From Pseudotamlana agarivorans (GTDB lineage Bacteria; Bacteroidota; Bacteroidia; Flavobacteriales; Flavobacteriaceae), in the NCBI RefSeq assembly GCF_001642835.1, contig NZ_LXEI01000002.1, positions 186,001-250,000 on the forward strand: a DNA stretch of 64,000 nt, given 5' to 3'. Below are positions 53,422 through 61,395 of the stretch, piece after piece. The translations under genes were made by a program, and so were the position numbers. Each line of letters starts with the position of its first letter. Positions within the stretch are counted from its first letter, which is position 1. Under the pieces are notes generated by a model. That model was not told the DNA's origin. It saw only the letters and a program-made list of their open reading frames with translations, and made no database searches.

Positions 53422-54279
53422 ATGGACATCAATCACTATAAAATCACATCAGAAATATCTTTAAAAAACTCCCAAACCAAAGTCGTTTTTGACGATGCCG
53501 AAAAGGAACTAAAAAAGGTTAGAAAAAAATTAGGGAAGCTTCAAGATACCTTATATGCACATGGTAAATATGCGGTTTTAATTTGTTTACAAGGTATGGA
53601 TACAGCGGGGAAAGATAGTTTAATTCGTGAGGTTTTTAAAGATTTTAATGCCCGTGGCGTTGTGGTTCACAGCTTTAAAGTGCCTACAGAATTAGAGTTA
53701 AAACATGATTTTATTTGGCGCCACTACATCGCTTTGCCTGCCCGTGGAAAATTTGGTGTTTTTAATAGAACACATTATGAAAATGTTTTGGTAACTCGTG
53801 TACACCCTGAATATGTTTTAGGTGAAAATTTACCAAATATCCATAGCGTTGATGATGTCGATGATGCTTTTTGGGATAAACGTTTCGAGCAAATAAATAA
53901 TTTTGAAAAGCATGTGGCTCAAAACGGAACACTTATTTTTAAGTTCTTTTTAAACCTTTCTAAATCGGAACAGAAACACAGGTTGTTACGTCGTTTGAAT
54001 AAACAAGAAAAGAATTGGAAATTCTCGCCTGGTGATTTAAAGGAACGTAAACTTTGGGACCTTTATCAAGATTGTTATGAAGATGCTATTAATAGAACTT
54101 CTAAACCTCATGCGCCTTGGTATAATATCCCTGCCGACGACAAACCTTCTGCACGTTTATTAGTTGCAAAAATTATATACGAAACCCTAAAACAATTTGA
54201 TGACATTAAGGAACCAGAATTAGATGATGCCATTAAAGTACATCTTAAGGAGTATAAAAAGCAATTAGAAACCGAATAA
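53422..54279 (+). CDS. Polyphosphate kinase 2 family protein
   Basis: A 285-residue PPK2. Walker A LQGMDTAGKDS, the lid/basic region GVFNRTHYENVLVTRVHPE and FKFFLNLSKSEQKHRLLRR (Walker B region followed by conserved Arg residues) are complete. PPK2 enzymes transfer phosphate between polyphosphate and nucleotides. The single-domain size fits class I or III; the direction (NDP or NMP phosphorylation) cannot be deduced with certainty. It is transcribed alone, and an inverted repeat follows the stop. Confidence 0.93.
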   Translation: MDINHYKITSEISLKNSQTKVVFDDAEKELKKVRKKLGKLQDTLYAHGKYAVLICLQGMDTAGKDSLIREVFKDFNARGVVVHSFKVPTELELKHDFIWRHYIALPARGKFGVFNRTHYENVLVTRVHPEYVLGENLPNIHSVDDVDDAFWDKRFEQINNFEKHVAQNGTLIFKFFLNLSKSEQKHRLLRRLNKQEKNWKFSPGDLKERKLWDLYQDCYEDAINRTSKPHAPWYNIPADDKPSARLLVAKIIYETLKQFDDIKEPELDDAIKVHLKEYKKQLETE

Positions 54280-54280
54280 T

Positions 54281-54353
54281 CTTTAAGTAATATTCTTGAT
54301 AAACCAGGACAGTTTGACGTGTTTTGGAAGTTGAATTAGGAGATTACTTAAAG
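54281..54353. repeat. Inverted repeat downstream of PPK2
   Basis: Perfect 11-bp arms CTTTAAGTAAT (54281-54291) and ATTACTTAAAG (54343-54353) are 51 bases apart. The right arm is followed by GTTTTTAG. It could be a long-loop terminator, as no other is seen after PPK2. Confidence 0.6.
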
Positions 54354-54391
54354 GTTTTTAGAAGTATTATATTTGGCGTTAAAAATAATTT

Positions 54392-54967
54392 ATGATGTTC
54401 GTGAACAAATTCAAACTCCTTATAATATTAAGTCTGATAGTATTTACAGGAAATGCACAAGATAATATGACTTCAGAAAAATTGCCATTTTATGAAATTC
54501 CCGAGGCACCAGAAACCTATACAGCAGGAACTGTTGCAGCTCGTATGATTGATGGCTTAGGATTTAGATATTTTTGGTCTACAGAAGGCTTAACGGAAAA
54601 AGATTTGAATCACAAATGCAGCGAGTCAGGAAGAACAAGTGCGGAAACTATTGAACATATCTACGGCTTGTCTAAATTTATTAGAAACGCGGTGCTTAGC
54701 CATGATAAAGATTTAGATATAGAAGTAATAGGTTTTGAAGCGCAGCGAATGCAGACCCTATTAAATTTGAAATTAGTATCTGATTTGTTACGAGACACTG
54801 AAAACCCAATTAACTTAGAAGAAACTGAAGTTCCCTTTTGGAATATTATTAATGGTCCAATTGCTGATGCTACTTGGCATTGCGGACAAATAGTAATGTT
54901 AAGGCGTGCTTCTGGAAATCCGTTTAATTCTAAGGTGAGTGTTTTTGCAGGAAAGTTGAAGGCATAA
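54392..54967 (+). CDS. Exported DinB-like protein
   Basis: A 191-residue protein with a Sec signal peptide (to about GNAQ, residue 23). The mature part shows the DinB/YfiT four-helix pattern: MIDGLGFRYFWSTEGLTEKD, a helix with TIEHIYGL (first metal His), and the C-terminal signature ATWHCGQIVMLRRASGNPF with its His-x-GQ motif. DinB enzymes include metal-dependent thiol transferases; most are cytoplasmic, so the export signal is notable. No thiol substrate can be named. Confidence 0.8.
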   Translation: MMFVNKFKLLIILSLIVFTGNAQDNMTSEKLPFYEIPEAPETYTAGTVAARMIDGLGFRYFWSTEGLTEKDLNHKCSESGRTSAETIEHIYGLSKFIRNAVLSHDKDLDIEVIGFEAQRMQTLLNLKLVSDLLRDTENPINLEETEVPFWNIINGPIADATWHCGQIVMLRRASGNPFNSKVSVFAGKLKA

Positions 54968-54986
54968 TACTTTTATAGTTGCCAGC

Positions 54987-55033
54987 AGTACAAAAAAATT
55001 TCATAAACCATATTTTGTACATATATTTGTACT
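54987..55033. promoter_or_regulatory. Promoter and operator of the YefM-YoeB module
   Basis: TGTACA at 55016-55021 and TGTACT at 55028-55033 lie exactly 12 bases apart; a third, weaker site AGTACA is at 54987-54992. The -7 element TATATTTG (55022-55029) is placed over them, so bound antitoxin would block transcription. E. coli YefM-YoeB binds two TGTACA palindromes at the same spacing. Confidence 0.6.
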
Positions 55034-55050
55034 TAATAAAATACAACATT

Positions 55051-55305
55051 ATGCTAATAACAACTGTTTCTGATTTCAGAAAAGATATTAAAAGCTACTT
55101 AGACAGAGTTGTGAAGAACTTTGAGACTTTGATAATAAATCGTGGAAAAGATTCTGGGATTGTGGTTATGTCATTGCAAGAATACAATTCTTTAATGGCT
55201 ACAAATCACGAACTTTCCTCTCGAAAGAATGAGTTAAGGTTAGACTCTGCAATTAACAAGCTAAAAAACGGAACTACTTTTAGCAAAGACCTAATCGAAG
55301 GTTAA
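55051..55305 (+). CDS. yefM: Antitoxin of the Phd/YefM family
   Basis: An 84-residue antitoxin. The N-terminal DNA-binding fold is visible (TTVSDFRKDIKSYLDRVVKN, then LIINRGKDSGIVVMSLQEYNSL), followed by a flexible C-terminal tail that should wrap the toxin. ATG 55051 is chosen because it starts the Phd fold; a longer frame from 54979 would run through the operator. It autoregulates the operon and neutralises the downstream YoeB; the toxin start lies one base after the stop. Confidence 0.9.
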   Translation: MLITTVSDFRKDIKSYLDRVVKNFETLIINRGKDSGIVVMSLQEYNSLMATNHELSSRKNELRLDSAINKLKNGTTFSKDLIEG

Positions 55306-55306
55306 A

Positions 55307-55564
55307 ATGAAGTATATATTCGTTGACGAGCCTTGGGAAGATTATCTGTATTGGCAAAAAACGGACAAAAAAAAGCTGAAGAAAATAAATGAACTTCTCA
55401 AAGACATCGCTAGAAACCCTTTTGACGGAGTTGGAAAACCCGAACCGCTAAAGCATAAATACGCAGGATTTTGGTCACGACGAATTGATAGCGAACATAG
55501 ACTGATTTATCAATATAGAGAAGGAGAAATATTGATTGCAAAATGCAGATTTCATTACGACTGA
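55307..55564 (+). CDS. yoeB: Toxin of the Txe/YoeB family (ribosome-dependent mRNA interferase)
   Basis: An 85-residue RelE-fold toxin that cleaves mRNA in the ribosomal A site. GKPEPLKHKYAGFWSRRIDSEHRLIYQ is the family signature in two parts: GKPEPLKH and WSRRIDSEHRLIY. The C-terminal catalytic pair His83-Tyr84 (RFHYD) and the active-site Arg in SRRID match E. coli YoeB, which has 84 residues. Intact, and coupled to yefM with a single spacer base. A 135-nt palindromic tail follows. Confidence 0.93.
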   Translation: MKYIFVDEPWEDYLYWQKTDKKKLKKINELLKDIARNPFDGVGKPEPLKHKYAGFWSRRIDSEHRLIYQYREGEILIAKCRFHYD

Positions 55565-55569
55565 AAAAA

Positions 55570-55704
55570 GTACTGTTGGTAGCAAGGTGTATAATTTATG
55601 GCTAGTTCGAGCTTGCTTACGAATATTTCGCAGGAATATTTTATTCGGTTTCTATTTGTTAAATTCGGTGCTAAATCACGTCACTAATCATACACGAGAC
55701 CGTT
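55570..55704. repeat. Imperfect palindromic, attC-like tail after yoeB
   Basis: A non-coding block. Near its ends are GTGTATAATT (55587-55596) and AATCATACAC (55686-55695), which pair in 9 of 10 positions; outside them lie GTACTGTTGGTAGCAA on the left and CGAGACCGTT on the right. The centre (about 55613-55672) is unpaired. From memory, tails ending CATACACGAGACCGTT are frequent in flavobacterial genomes next to small accessory genes; this needs a search. Confidence 0.5.
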
Positions 55705-55713
55705 AACAGGTAT

Positions 55714-55757
55714 AAAAAATCCTCTTTAAAGCAGATTGTTTAAAGAGGATTTTTTAT
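55714..55757. terminator. Terminator, mainly for lysA
   Basis: Perfect 17-bp stem AAAAAATCCTCTTTAAA / TTTAAAGAGGATTTTTT with an eight-base loop, between the cassette and the reverse-strand lysA. Confidence 0.9.
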
Positions 55758-55777
55758 GTTTATATTGAATGTTCTGT

Positions 55778-57013
55778 TTATTTAGAAACAGCTACTTTCT
55801 TTTTAGGTGAAAAATCTACTTCAACTTGGTTTTTAAGAATATCTTCAAAAGTTTCACGTTTTCTAATAAGCTTCGCTTCATTATTATACCATAAAACTTC
55901 AGCTGGTTTAAACCTTGAATTGTAGTTACTAGCCATAGAGAAGCAATAAGCACCTGCATTTCTGAAGCATAAAACATCACCTTCTGTAATCTCGTTAATT
56001 CTTCTGTTGTTACCAAAGGTATCTGTTTCACAAATGTATCCCACAACCGTATAGAAACGCTCACGCCCGTTAGGATTTGAAATGTTTACAATATCATGAT
56101 GAGAACCGTAAAGCATTGGGCGAATTAAGTGATTAAAACCAGAATCAACTTGAGCAAATACCGTTGATGTCGTTTGTTTAACTGCGTTAACATGCGTTAA
56201 AAAACTACCAGATTCACTCACTAAAAATTTACCAGGTTCGAAAGCTAAGGTTAAATCTTTTCCATATTCTTTACAGAAATCATTAAATCTAGCCGATAAT
56301 TTCTCACCCAATTCTTCAATATTGGTTTCAATGTCTCCAGCTTTGTACGGTACTTTAAATCCAGATCCGAAATCAATAAAGTCTAAACCTTTAAATTGTT
56401 TCGCTGTTTCAAATAAAATTTCACTAGCGTAAAGAAATACTTCAATATCTAAAATATCACTTCCTGTATGCATGTGAATACCGTTAATGTGCATTTTAGT
56501 ATTTTCAACAATACGTAAAATGTGCGGTATTTGATGGATTGATATTCCGAATTTAGAATCGATATGTCCTACAGAAATATTAGCATTTCCTCCAGCCATT
56601 ACATGCGGATTAATACGAATACAAACAGGTACGTTAGGGTGTTTAGTCCCAAACTGCTCTAAAATAGAAAGGTTATCGATGTTAATTTTTACACCTAATT
56701 TAGCCGCTTCTTCAATTTCTGATAGCGATACTCCATTAGGCGTGAAAATAATTTGCTCAGGTAAAAAACCAGCCGCCAATCCAAGTTGTACTTCTTGGAT
56801 AGAAACGGTATCAATTCCTGAACCTAAGGATTTAAAAAGCTTTAAAATAGAGATGTTAGATAGTGCCTTAACCGCATAATTAAGTTTTAATTTCTTAACA
56901 TTCTTAAAGGCGTTTGTTAATCGGTGATATTGAAATTCAATTTTTTCAGCATCATACACATAAACAGGACTTCCAAAATCTTCTGCAATTTTAAGCAATT
57001 GACTATCTAACAT
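55778..57013 (-). CDS. lysA: Diaminopimelate decarboxylase
   Basis: A 411-residue fold type III PLP enzyme. It makes L-lysine from meso-diaminopimelate, the last step of the DAP pathway. The PLP lysine is in KLNYAVKALSNISIL; the phosphate and substrate motifs HTGSDI, DFGSGFKVPY, EPGKFLVSESG and the C-terminal RNAGAYCFSMASNYNSR are present. The transcript ends in a 17-bp terminator. A TATCTTTG -7 element precedes the gene on its strand. It is divergent from sucC. Confidence 0.95.
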   Translation of the reverse strand: MLDSQLLKIAEDFGSPVYVYDAEKIEFQYHRLTNAFKNVKKLKLNYAVKALSNISILKLFKSLGSGIDTVSIQEVQLGLAAGFLPEQIIFTPNGVSLSEIEEAAKLGVKINIDNLSILEQFGTKHPNVPVCIRINPHVMAGGNANISVGHIDSKFGISIHQIPHILRIVENTKMHINGIHMHTGSDILDIEVFLYASEILFETAKQFKGLDFIDFGSGFKVPYKAGDIETNIEELGEKLSARFNDFCKEYGKDLTLAFEPGKFLVSESGSFLTHVNAVKQTTSTVFAQVDSGFNHLIRPMLYGSHHDIVNISNPNGRERFYTVVGYICETDTFGNNRRINEITEGDVLCFRNAGAYCFSMASNYNSRFKPAEVLWYNNEAKLIRKRETFEDILKNQVEVDFSPKKKVAVSK

Positions 57014-57030
57014 AATTTAAAAATTTTTGG

Positions 57031-57038
57031 CAAAGATA
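57031..57038 (-). promoter_or_regulatory. -7 element of lysA
   Basis: The minus strand reads TATCTTTG, a full match to TAnnTTTG, 18 bases before the ATG. Confidence 0.45.
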
Positions 57039-57172
57039 TTTCTTTGTTGAATAAAAAAAAGGAATAAATAAAAAATTATACAAAATAAACAAAGTGTTAA
57101 TTATTTAACTTTTAAGTAAAAACTTATTGTTGTTTTCACTATTAAATATTAGGGTAAGTAAAGCCTATCATA

Positions 57173-57180
57173 TATATTTG
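57173..57180 (+). promoter_or_regulatory. -7 element of sucC
   Basis: TATATTTG, 27 bases before the ATG. No matching -33 box. Confidence 0.45.
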
Positions 57181-57206
57181 CTTTTTTCTTAAACAATTAG
57201 CAAATT

Positions 57207-58400
57207 ATGAATTTACACGAATATCAAGGTAAAGAGATATTGAGTAGTTTTGGAGTTCGTATCCAAAGAGGTATTGTTGCACAGAATGCTCAAGAAGCAG
57301 TAGCTGCTGCAAAGCAATTAACTAGTGAAACCGGAACGAGCTGGCATGTTATTAAAGCACAGATTCACGCTGGTGGTCGTGGTAAAGGTGGCGGAGTTAA
57401 ACTTGCAAAGAACCTTCAAGAAGTTGAAGAAATTGCAGGACAAATCATTGGTATGGATTTGATAACGCCTCAAACTTCAGCAGAAGGTAAAAGAGTACAC
57501 CAAGTTTTAGTTGCTGAAGATGTATACTATCCAGGTGAAAGTGAAACTAGTGAGTTTTATGTTTCTGTTTTATTAAACAGAGCTACAGGTCGTAACATGA
57601 TTATGTATTCTACAGAAGGTGGAATGGATATCGAAACTGTTGCTGAAGAAACACCTCATTTAATTTTTACTGAAGAAATTGATCCTATCGTAGGATTAGT
57701 GCCTTTCCAAGCAAGACGTATAGCGTTTAACCTAGGTTTATCAGGTGTTGCTTTTAAAGAGATGACAAAATTCGTAACTGCTTTATATACTGCTTACGTA
57801 AAATCTGATTCTTCTTTATTTGAAATCAACCCGGTGTTAAAAACAAGTGATGATAAAATCATGGCTGTTGATGCTAAAGTAACTATCGATGACAATGCCT
57901 TATACAGACATAAAAACTACGTAGATTTACGTGATGTACGTGAAGAAAGTGCTATTGAAGTTGAAGCTGGAGAACTTGGTTTAAACTATGTTGACCTTGA
58001 CGGAAACGTTGGGTGTATGGTTAACGGTGCTGGTTTAGCTATGGCAACCATGGATTTAATTAAGCAAGCAGGTGGTGAGCCAGCTAACTTCTTAGATGTT
58101 GGTGGTACTGCCGATGCAGCTCGTGTAGAAGCAGCTTTCAAAATTATCTTAAAAGATCCTGCTGTAAAAGCAATCTTAATTAATATTTTTGGTGGTATTG
58201 TACGTTGTGACCGTGTAGCTCAAGGTGTTATTGATGCTTACAAAAACATGGGTAACATCAATGTGCCAATTATTGTACGTTTACAAGGAACAAATGCTGA
58301 TATCGCTAAAGAATTAATTGACAATTCTGGTTTAGCTGTATTAAGTGCAACTGAATTCCAAGAAGCTGCAGATAAAGTACAACAAGTACTTGCTGAATAG
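57207..58400 (+). CDS. sucC: Succinyl-CoA synthetase, beta subunit (ADP/GDP-forming)
   Basis: A 397-residue ATP-grasp protein. It forms succinate and NTP from succinyl-CoA with the alpha subunit SucD. Visible are [35 protein letters not shown], the metal-binding FEINPVL and the CoA-side [13 protein letters not shown]. sucD is not adjacent; in this window the gene is followed by its own terminator, so the two subunits are encoded apart, as is common in the phylum. Confidence 0.96.
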   Translation: MNLHEYQGKEILSSFGVRIQRGIVAQNAQEAVAAAKQLTSETGTSWHVIKAQIHAGGRGKGGGVKLAKNLQEVEEIAGQIIGMDLITPQTSAEGKRVHQVLVAEDVYYPGESETSEFYVSVLLNRATGRNMIMYSTEGGMDIETVAEETPHLIFTEEIDPIVGLVPFQARRIAFNLGLSGVAFKEMTKFVTALYTAYVKSDSSLFEINPVLKTSDDKIMAVDAKVTIDDNALYRHKNYVDLRDVREESAIEVEAGELGLNYVDLDGNVGCMVNGAGLAMATMDLIKQAGGEPANFLDVGGTADAARVEAAFKIILKDPAVKAILINIFGGIVRCDRVAQGVIDAYKNMGNINVPIIVRLQGTNADIAKELIDNSGLAVLSATEFQEAADKVQQVLAE

Positions 58401-58429
58401 TTATAAGCGTTTTAAATAAACACTTTACA

Positions 58430-58470
58430 TAAAAAATCTCCGAGAGTTTTAACTTTCGGAGATTTTTGTT
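58430..58470 (+). terminator. Terminator of sucC
   Basis: Stem AAAATCTCCGA / TCGGAGATTTT with an inner AGTT/AACT pairing, followed by T residues. Confidence 0.82.
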
Positions 58471-58769
58471 TTATAGAATTGAAGTTATAAAGTTATAAGG
58501 TTTTAAGGTTACAAAAGTATCTTGACAAGCTCAGTATTACAATTCGTGTCATTATTGGTCATATGAATCACAGAAGATTGCTGAACTGTAAAGTCATAAA
58601 GAGGTACCTCGACAATAGAATAGGTGTGACAATTTGGTACAAGGTTTTATTTAAGCCTTAATAATCAATTATCAATAATAAATAATCAATACCTTCAGAC
58701 GTTATGTCTTGTCCTTATAAAATAATAATGTACTTACCATTGCATAAAACCTATAACTCTCGATAGAGT
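58471..58769. repeat. Non-coding stretch with degenerate short repeats
   Basis: No gene. Near 58480-58510 is a drifting array of GTTATAA- and GTTTTAAG-type units, then a CTTGACAAGCTCAGTATTACA sequence of the kind seen in dispersed intergenic repeats, and near 58660-58690 repeated AATCAAT and AATAAT units. No terminator for the reverse gene is clear. Confidence 0.5.
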
Positions 58770-59207
58770 CTAAAAATTCCCATGGAATCCAAGTCTCAGC
58801 TTCTTAATTATGTCCTCCATATAAAGAATAGACCATATTATATTTTCGCTATCGGCATAAGCAACAAAGTCAGCTATTAAGTTGTTACTAGCTTTGATGC
58901 GCTCACGTTCATCTTCTTTATACTTGCTTAATAATTTTAAATTTTCAGAATTTTCACGGATTCCAACATCTTGTAATTTCTGATCCGATTTCGTAGTAAT
59001 GGCCATGAAAGGCATTATTTTAGTTATTTCAGCAAAGCGATCGGCGTATAGACTTACCAAATCTCCTTTTCCCAAACCTTCTAAGTCATCGATGGTATGA
59101 AATTTATTTATGCGATCTGATTTGGTAAAAAAGGTATTAACCGATTGCGCGTTTATAATTGAGCTTCCCATTATTAGAATGGAGATACTAAGTAAAATTT
59201 TATTCAT
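58770..59207 (-). CDS. Small exported protein, function unknown
   Basis: A 145-residue protein with a signal peptide (cut near NAQ, residue 20). The mature part is helical and charged: INKFHTIDDLEGLGKGDLVSLY, a KSDQKLQDVG stretch, and a C-terminal helix with YMEDIIKKLRLGFHG. It follows a beta-helix protein by 25 bases on the same strand, so the two are probably an operon and may act together outside the inner membrane. No family is recognised. Confidence 0.72.
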   Translation of the reverse strand: MNKILLSISILIMGSSIINAQSVNTFFTKSDRINKFHTIDDLEGLGKGDLVSLYADRFAEITKIMPFMAITTKSDQKLQDVGIRENSENLKLLSKYKEDERERIKASNNLIADFVAYADSENIIWSILYMEDIIKKLRLGFHGNF

Positions 59208-59232
59208 TTTTGGATGGTTTGTTTGTTAATTG

Positions 59233-60516
59233 TTAATGACTTAATGAAATAGGTTGTCCGAGGTTATTTTTCATTTCGGTAGATTTTAAAACGAAAGATG
59301 GGCGTGCATCATCCAAGGGCGCAATGTATAGATCTTCCGGATTGCTAAATCCTTTAGTGAAAACATTGCTAGCAAAGAATCCATTAGGGTGGTAAATGGT
59401 ATTTTTTCGGTAGTTTAATCCCTGGTCACTTATATTAAAGAGGTTCTTTTGTAGGCTTATTTTACTCACGATATCACTAGAATCTACATAAGATTGGTCT
59501 AGTTTTATCACATGAGCAAATCCAGAAATAGATGAGTACTCCACTGAAACATAGGCATGTGACTTGGCAGAAATTGCCGCTTTTATAAAAGGAGTACTTT
59601 CTTGATTAGCTAAGTTTATTATAGTGGCATACGACACTTTTAATGAGGATAAATGCTCGTCCATTGGTTTGAAATTTTCAGAAGTATAACCATCAATTTC
59701 AATCGCATAGGAGCCACTAACATCTGAAATATAAGGATGTCTTACCGCGAGAATATGTGTTAGACTACCTTGAAATCCGTTGGTAATATCGAAATCATCA
59801 TCTTTAGATTTGTATGAAATTAAATTACTGAAATCACCCTGGCCTCCAAACCACTCAAAAGCATCGTCGGCAGAATAACTAATCATGATGTTTTCTAAAA
59901 TGGTTTTGGAGCCAATACCGCAAAGTGTTAATCCGTTTAACTCTTTGGCCTCATTTATTTTACGACCAGGATACTCAATACGTACATATTTTATTATGGC
60001 TGTTTCTTCTTCAGGGTTATCCCCACCATATAAAGCATATTGTGGTGCAAAATTTCCTTCTACTTTTGCAACTCCAGAGCCCGTGTTTAGTTTTCCATTT
60101 CCTAAGATGACAATACCGCCCCAATCGCCTGTTTGTCTTGATTTTGCAGGTTTATTAGACGTGAATACTATGGGCTCAAACTTCGATCCTTCAGCAATGA
60201 GTTTTGCTCCTTTGGCTACCAGTAAACTAGCAGGGTTAGTATGATCGCATCTAATTGTTGTACCAGGTTCAATGGTTAATGTCGCACCGTTTGCAACGTA
60301 AACATTACCAGACATGAGATATACTTTGTTTTTTGTAAGTGTTAAATCATTAGTAATCATTGAAGGAATTTTGGTATCGGCTTCAAAGTAACGTTCTAAA
60401 TTGGGCTGAAAATTTGTCCAACCATTCATCCATCTGGAAGTATCTGTTTGTGCGTGGAGACACGTTATGCTTATACTAAAAAAGTATAAACACAGTAATG
60501 TGTAGTTCTTTTTCAT
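59233..60516 (-). CDS. Exported right-handed beta-helix protein
   Basis: A 427-residue protein with a signal peptide (residues 1-22, ending LHAQ). The core is a series of parallel beta-helix turns: KVYLMSGNVYVANGATLTI followed by EPGTTIRC, LLVAKGAKLIAEGSK, and repeating I/V-N-G patterns. GDWGGIVILGNGKLNTG and DDAFEWFGGQGDFSNL are motifs seen in Bacteroidota surface proteins of this type, often near secreted or iron/phosphate-uptake proteins. No C-terminal T9SS domain is evident. First gene of a two-gene unit. Substrate unknown. Confidence 0.85.
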   Translation of the reverse strand: MKKNYTLLCLYFFSISITCLHAQTDTSRWMNGWTNFQPNLERYFEADTKIPSMITNDLTLTKNKVYLMSGNVYVANGATLTIEPGTTIRCDHTNPASLLVAKGAKLIAEGSKFEPIVFTSNKPAKSRQTGDWGGIVILGNGKLNTGSGVAKVEGNFAPQYALYGGDNPEEETAIIKYVRIEYPGRKINEAKELNGLTLCGIGSKTILENIMISYSADDAFEWFGGQGDFSNLISYKSKDDDFDITNGFQGSLTHILAVRHPYISDVSGSYAIEIDGYTSENFKPMDEHLSSLKVSYATIINLANQESTPFIKAAISAKSHAYVSVEYSSISGFAHVIKLDQSYVDSSDIVSKISLQKNLFNISDQGLNYRKNTIYHPNGFFASNVFTKGFSNPEDLYIAPLDDARPSFVLKSTEMKNNLGQPISLSH

Positions 60517-60797
60517 AATAATTTATTTGGGGTTTACATTAATTTTCTCAAGACATAGCTTTAAGAAAAAATGAAACACAAATTTATAATATGAAAAAGG
60601 GAAATGTTAAAATTCTAGTTTACGCTTAGGTTATTGGTATATTAAGAGTAATAGCGCGATATGTACTCGATAAAAGGTTAAGTTATTGGCAATCTATTGG
60701 TTGATTAATTTACCCAATATTAACATAGGGTTATTAATTCAACTTATAATAAAAAAGTAACGATGTCGAGGTGTGTGTCGTTAAGAAAACCGAATGC

Positions 60798-61049
60798 TTA
60801 TTTTTTAGGTTTAGGAGCTTCTCCTTTTTTAGGCATCGGTCCACGCATATGAATGACCAGTCCATTTAAAAAATTACGAAGAATTTGGTCACCACACTCC
60901 ATATATTTTGGGTGATCTTCTTTTCTGAAAAAAGCGCCAAGTTCACTTTTAGTAATCCTAAAATCAACGAGCTCTAAAATTTTTACTATGTCATCATCCC
61001 GAAGTTTTAGGGCTACACGTAATTTTTTAAAGATATCATTATTCGTCAT
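60798..61049 (-). CDS. DUF1456 (YehS-like) protein, single-repeat form
   Basis: An 83-residue helical protein. It starts MTNNDIFKKLRVALKLRDDD and has the DUF1456 core ITKSELGAFFRKEDHPKYM followed by CGDQILRNFLNGLVIHMRG. E. coli YehS (156 residues) contains this unit twice; here only one copy is present, most like the second half. The tail is basic and proline-rich (PKKGEAPKPKK). Function unknown. It stands alone. Confidence 0.85.
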   Translation of the reverse strand: MTNNDIFKKLRVALKLRDDDIVKILELVDFRITKSELGAFFRKEDHPKYMECGDQILRNFLNGLVIHMRGPMPKKGEAPKPKK

Positions 61050-61395
61050 AGTTTCTGTATTTACTCATTTCATCTATTTGTAATCACAAAAGACGAAGAT
61101 TTAGCGTTTTGATGCATCGGTAAAGGTACTTTTTTTATTGCTGACTAAGAAGTCTTATTTTAATTGTTGTAAAAATCTAATAATCAACTATTTGTGTTGT
61201 GTGTTTGTAATTGTTATTTAAAAGTAGTTTAGATAAAATGCCATTATTTAAGATGTATTTTAAAGTGAAACTGATAAACGCAATAAAATTTACGATAAAA
61301 TACCTGCATTTTTTCGATAAGACGTTAAGATTCAACGATATATAATGGTTTTTTCTGTTTAAATTTATAGTGTAACGCATTAACTCCCTCAAAAC
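61050..61395. other. Gene-free region upstream of the TerB-like gene
   Basis: A 346-base AT-rich gap between divergent genes. A 71-codon reverse frame is rejected because of its Asn/Ile/Leu low-complexity make-up. Nothing else could be recognised. Confidence 0.5.

Larger units (their letters stand above)
54978..55704. mobile_element. Candidate mobile gene cassette carrying yefM-yoeB
   Basis: GTT occurs at both ends (54978-54980 and 55702-55704), and removing the 724 bases between them would leave an intact TATAGTTAACAGG junction. The start of the block (TAGTTGCCAGCAGTAC, 54976-54991) is complementary with few mismatches to the start of the tail after the toxin gene (GTACTGTTGGTAGCAA, 55570-55585). 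In a circle, these would flank the tail as the outer arms of a single hairpin, as in integron cassettes. It does not match the classical GTTRRRY core, and no integrase is in the window. This is inference. Confidence 0.4.

Noticed and set aside
61177-61392. 71-codon reverse frame
   Set aside because: Low-complexity Asn/Ile/Leu composition in an AT-rich gap; no family pattern.
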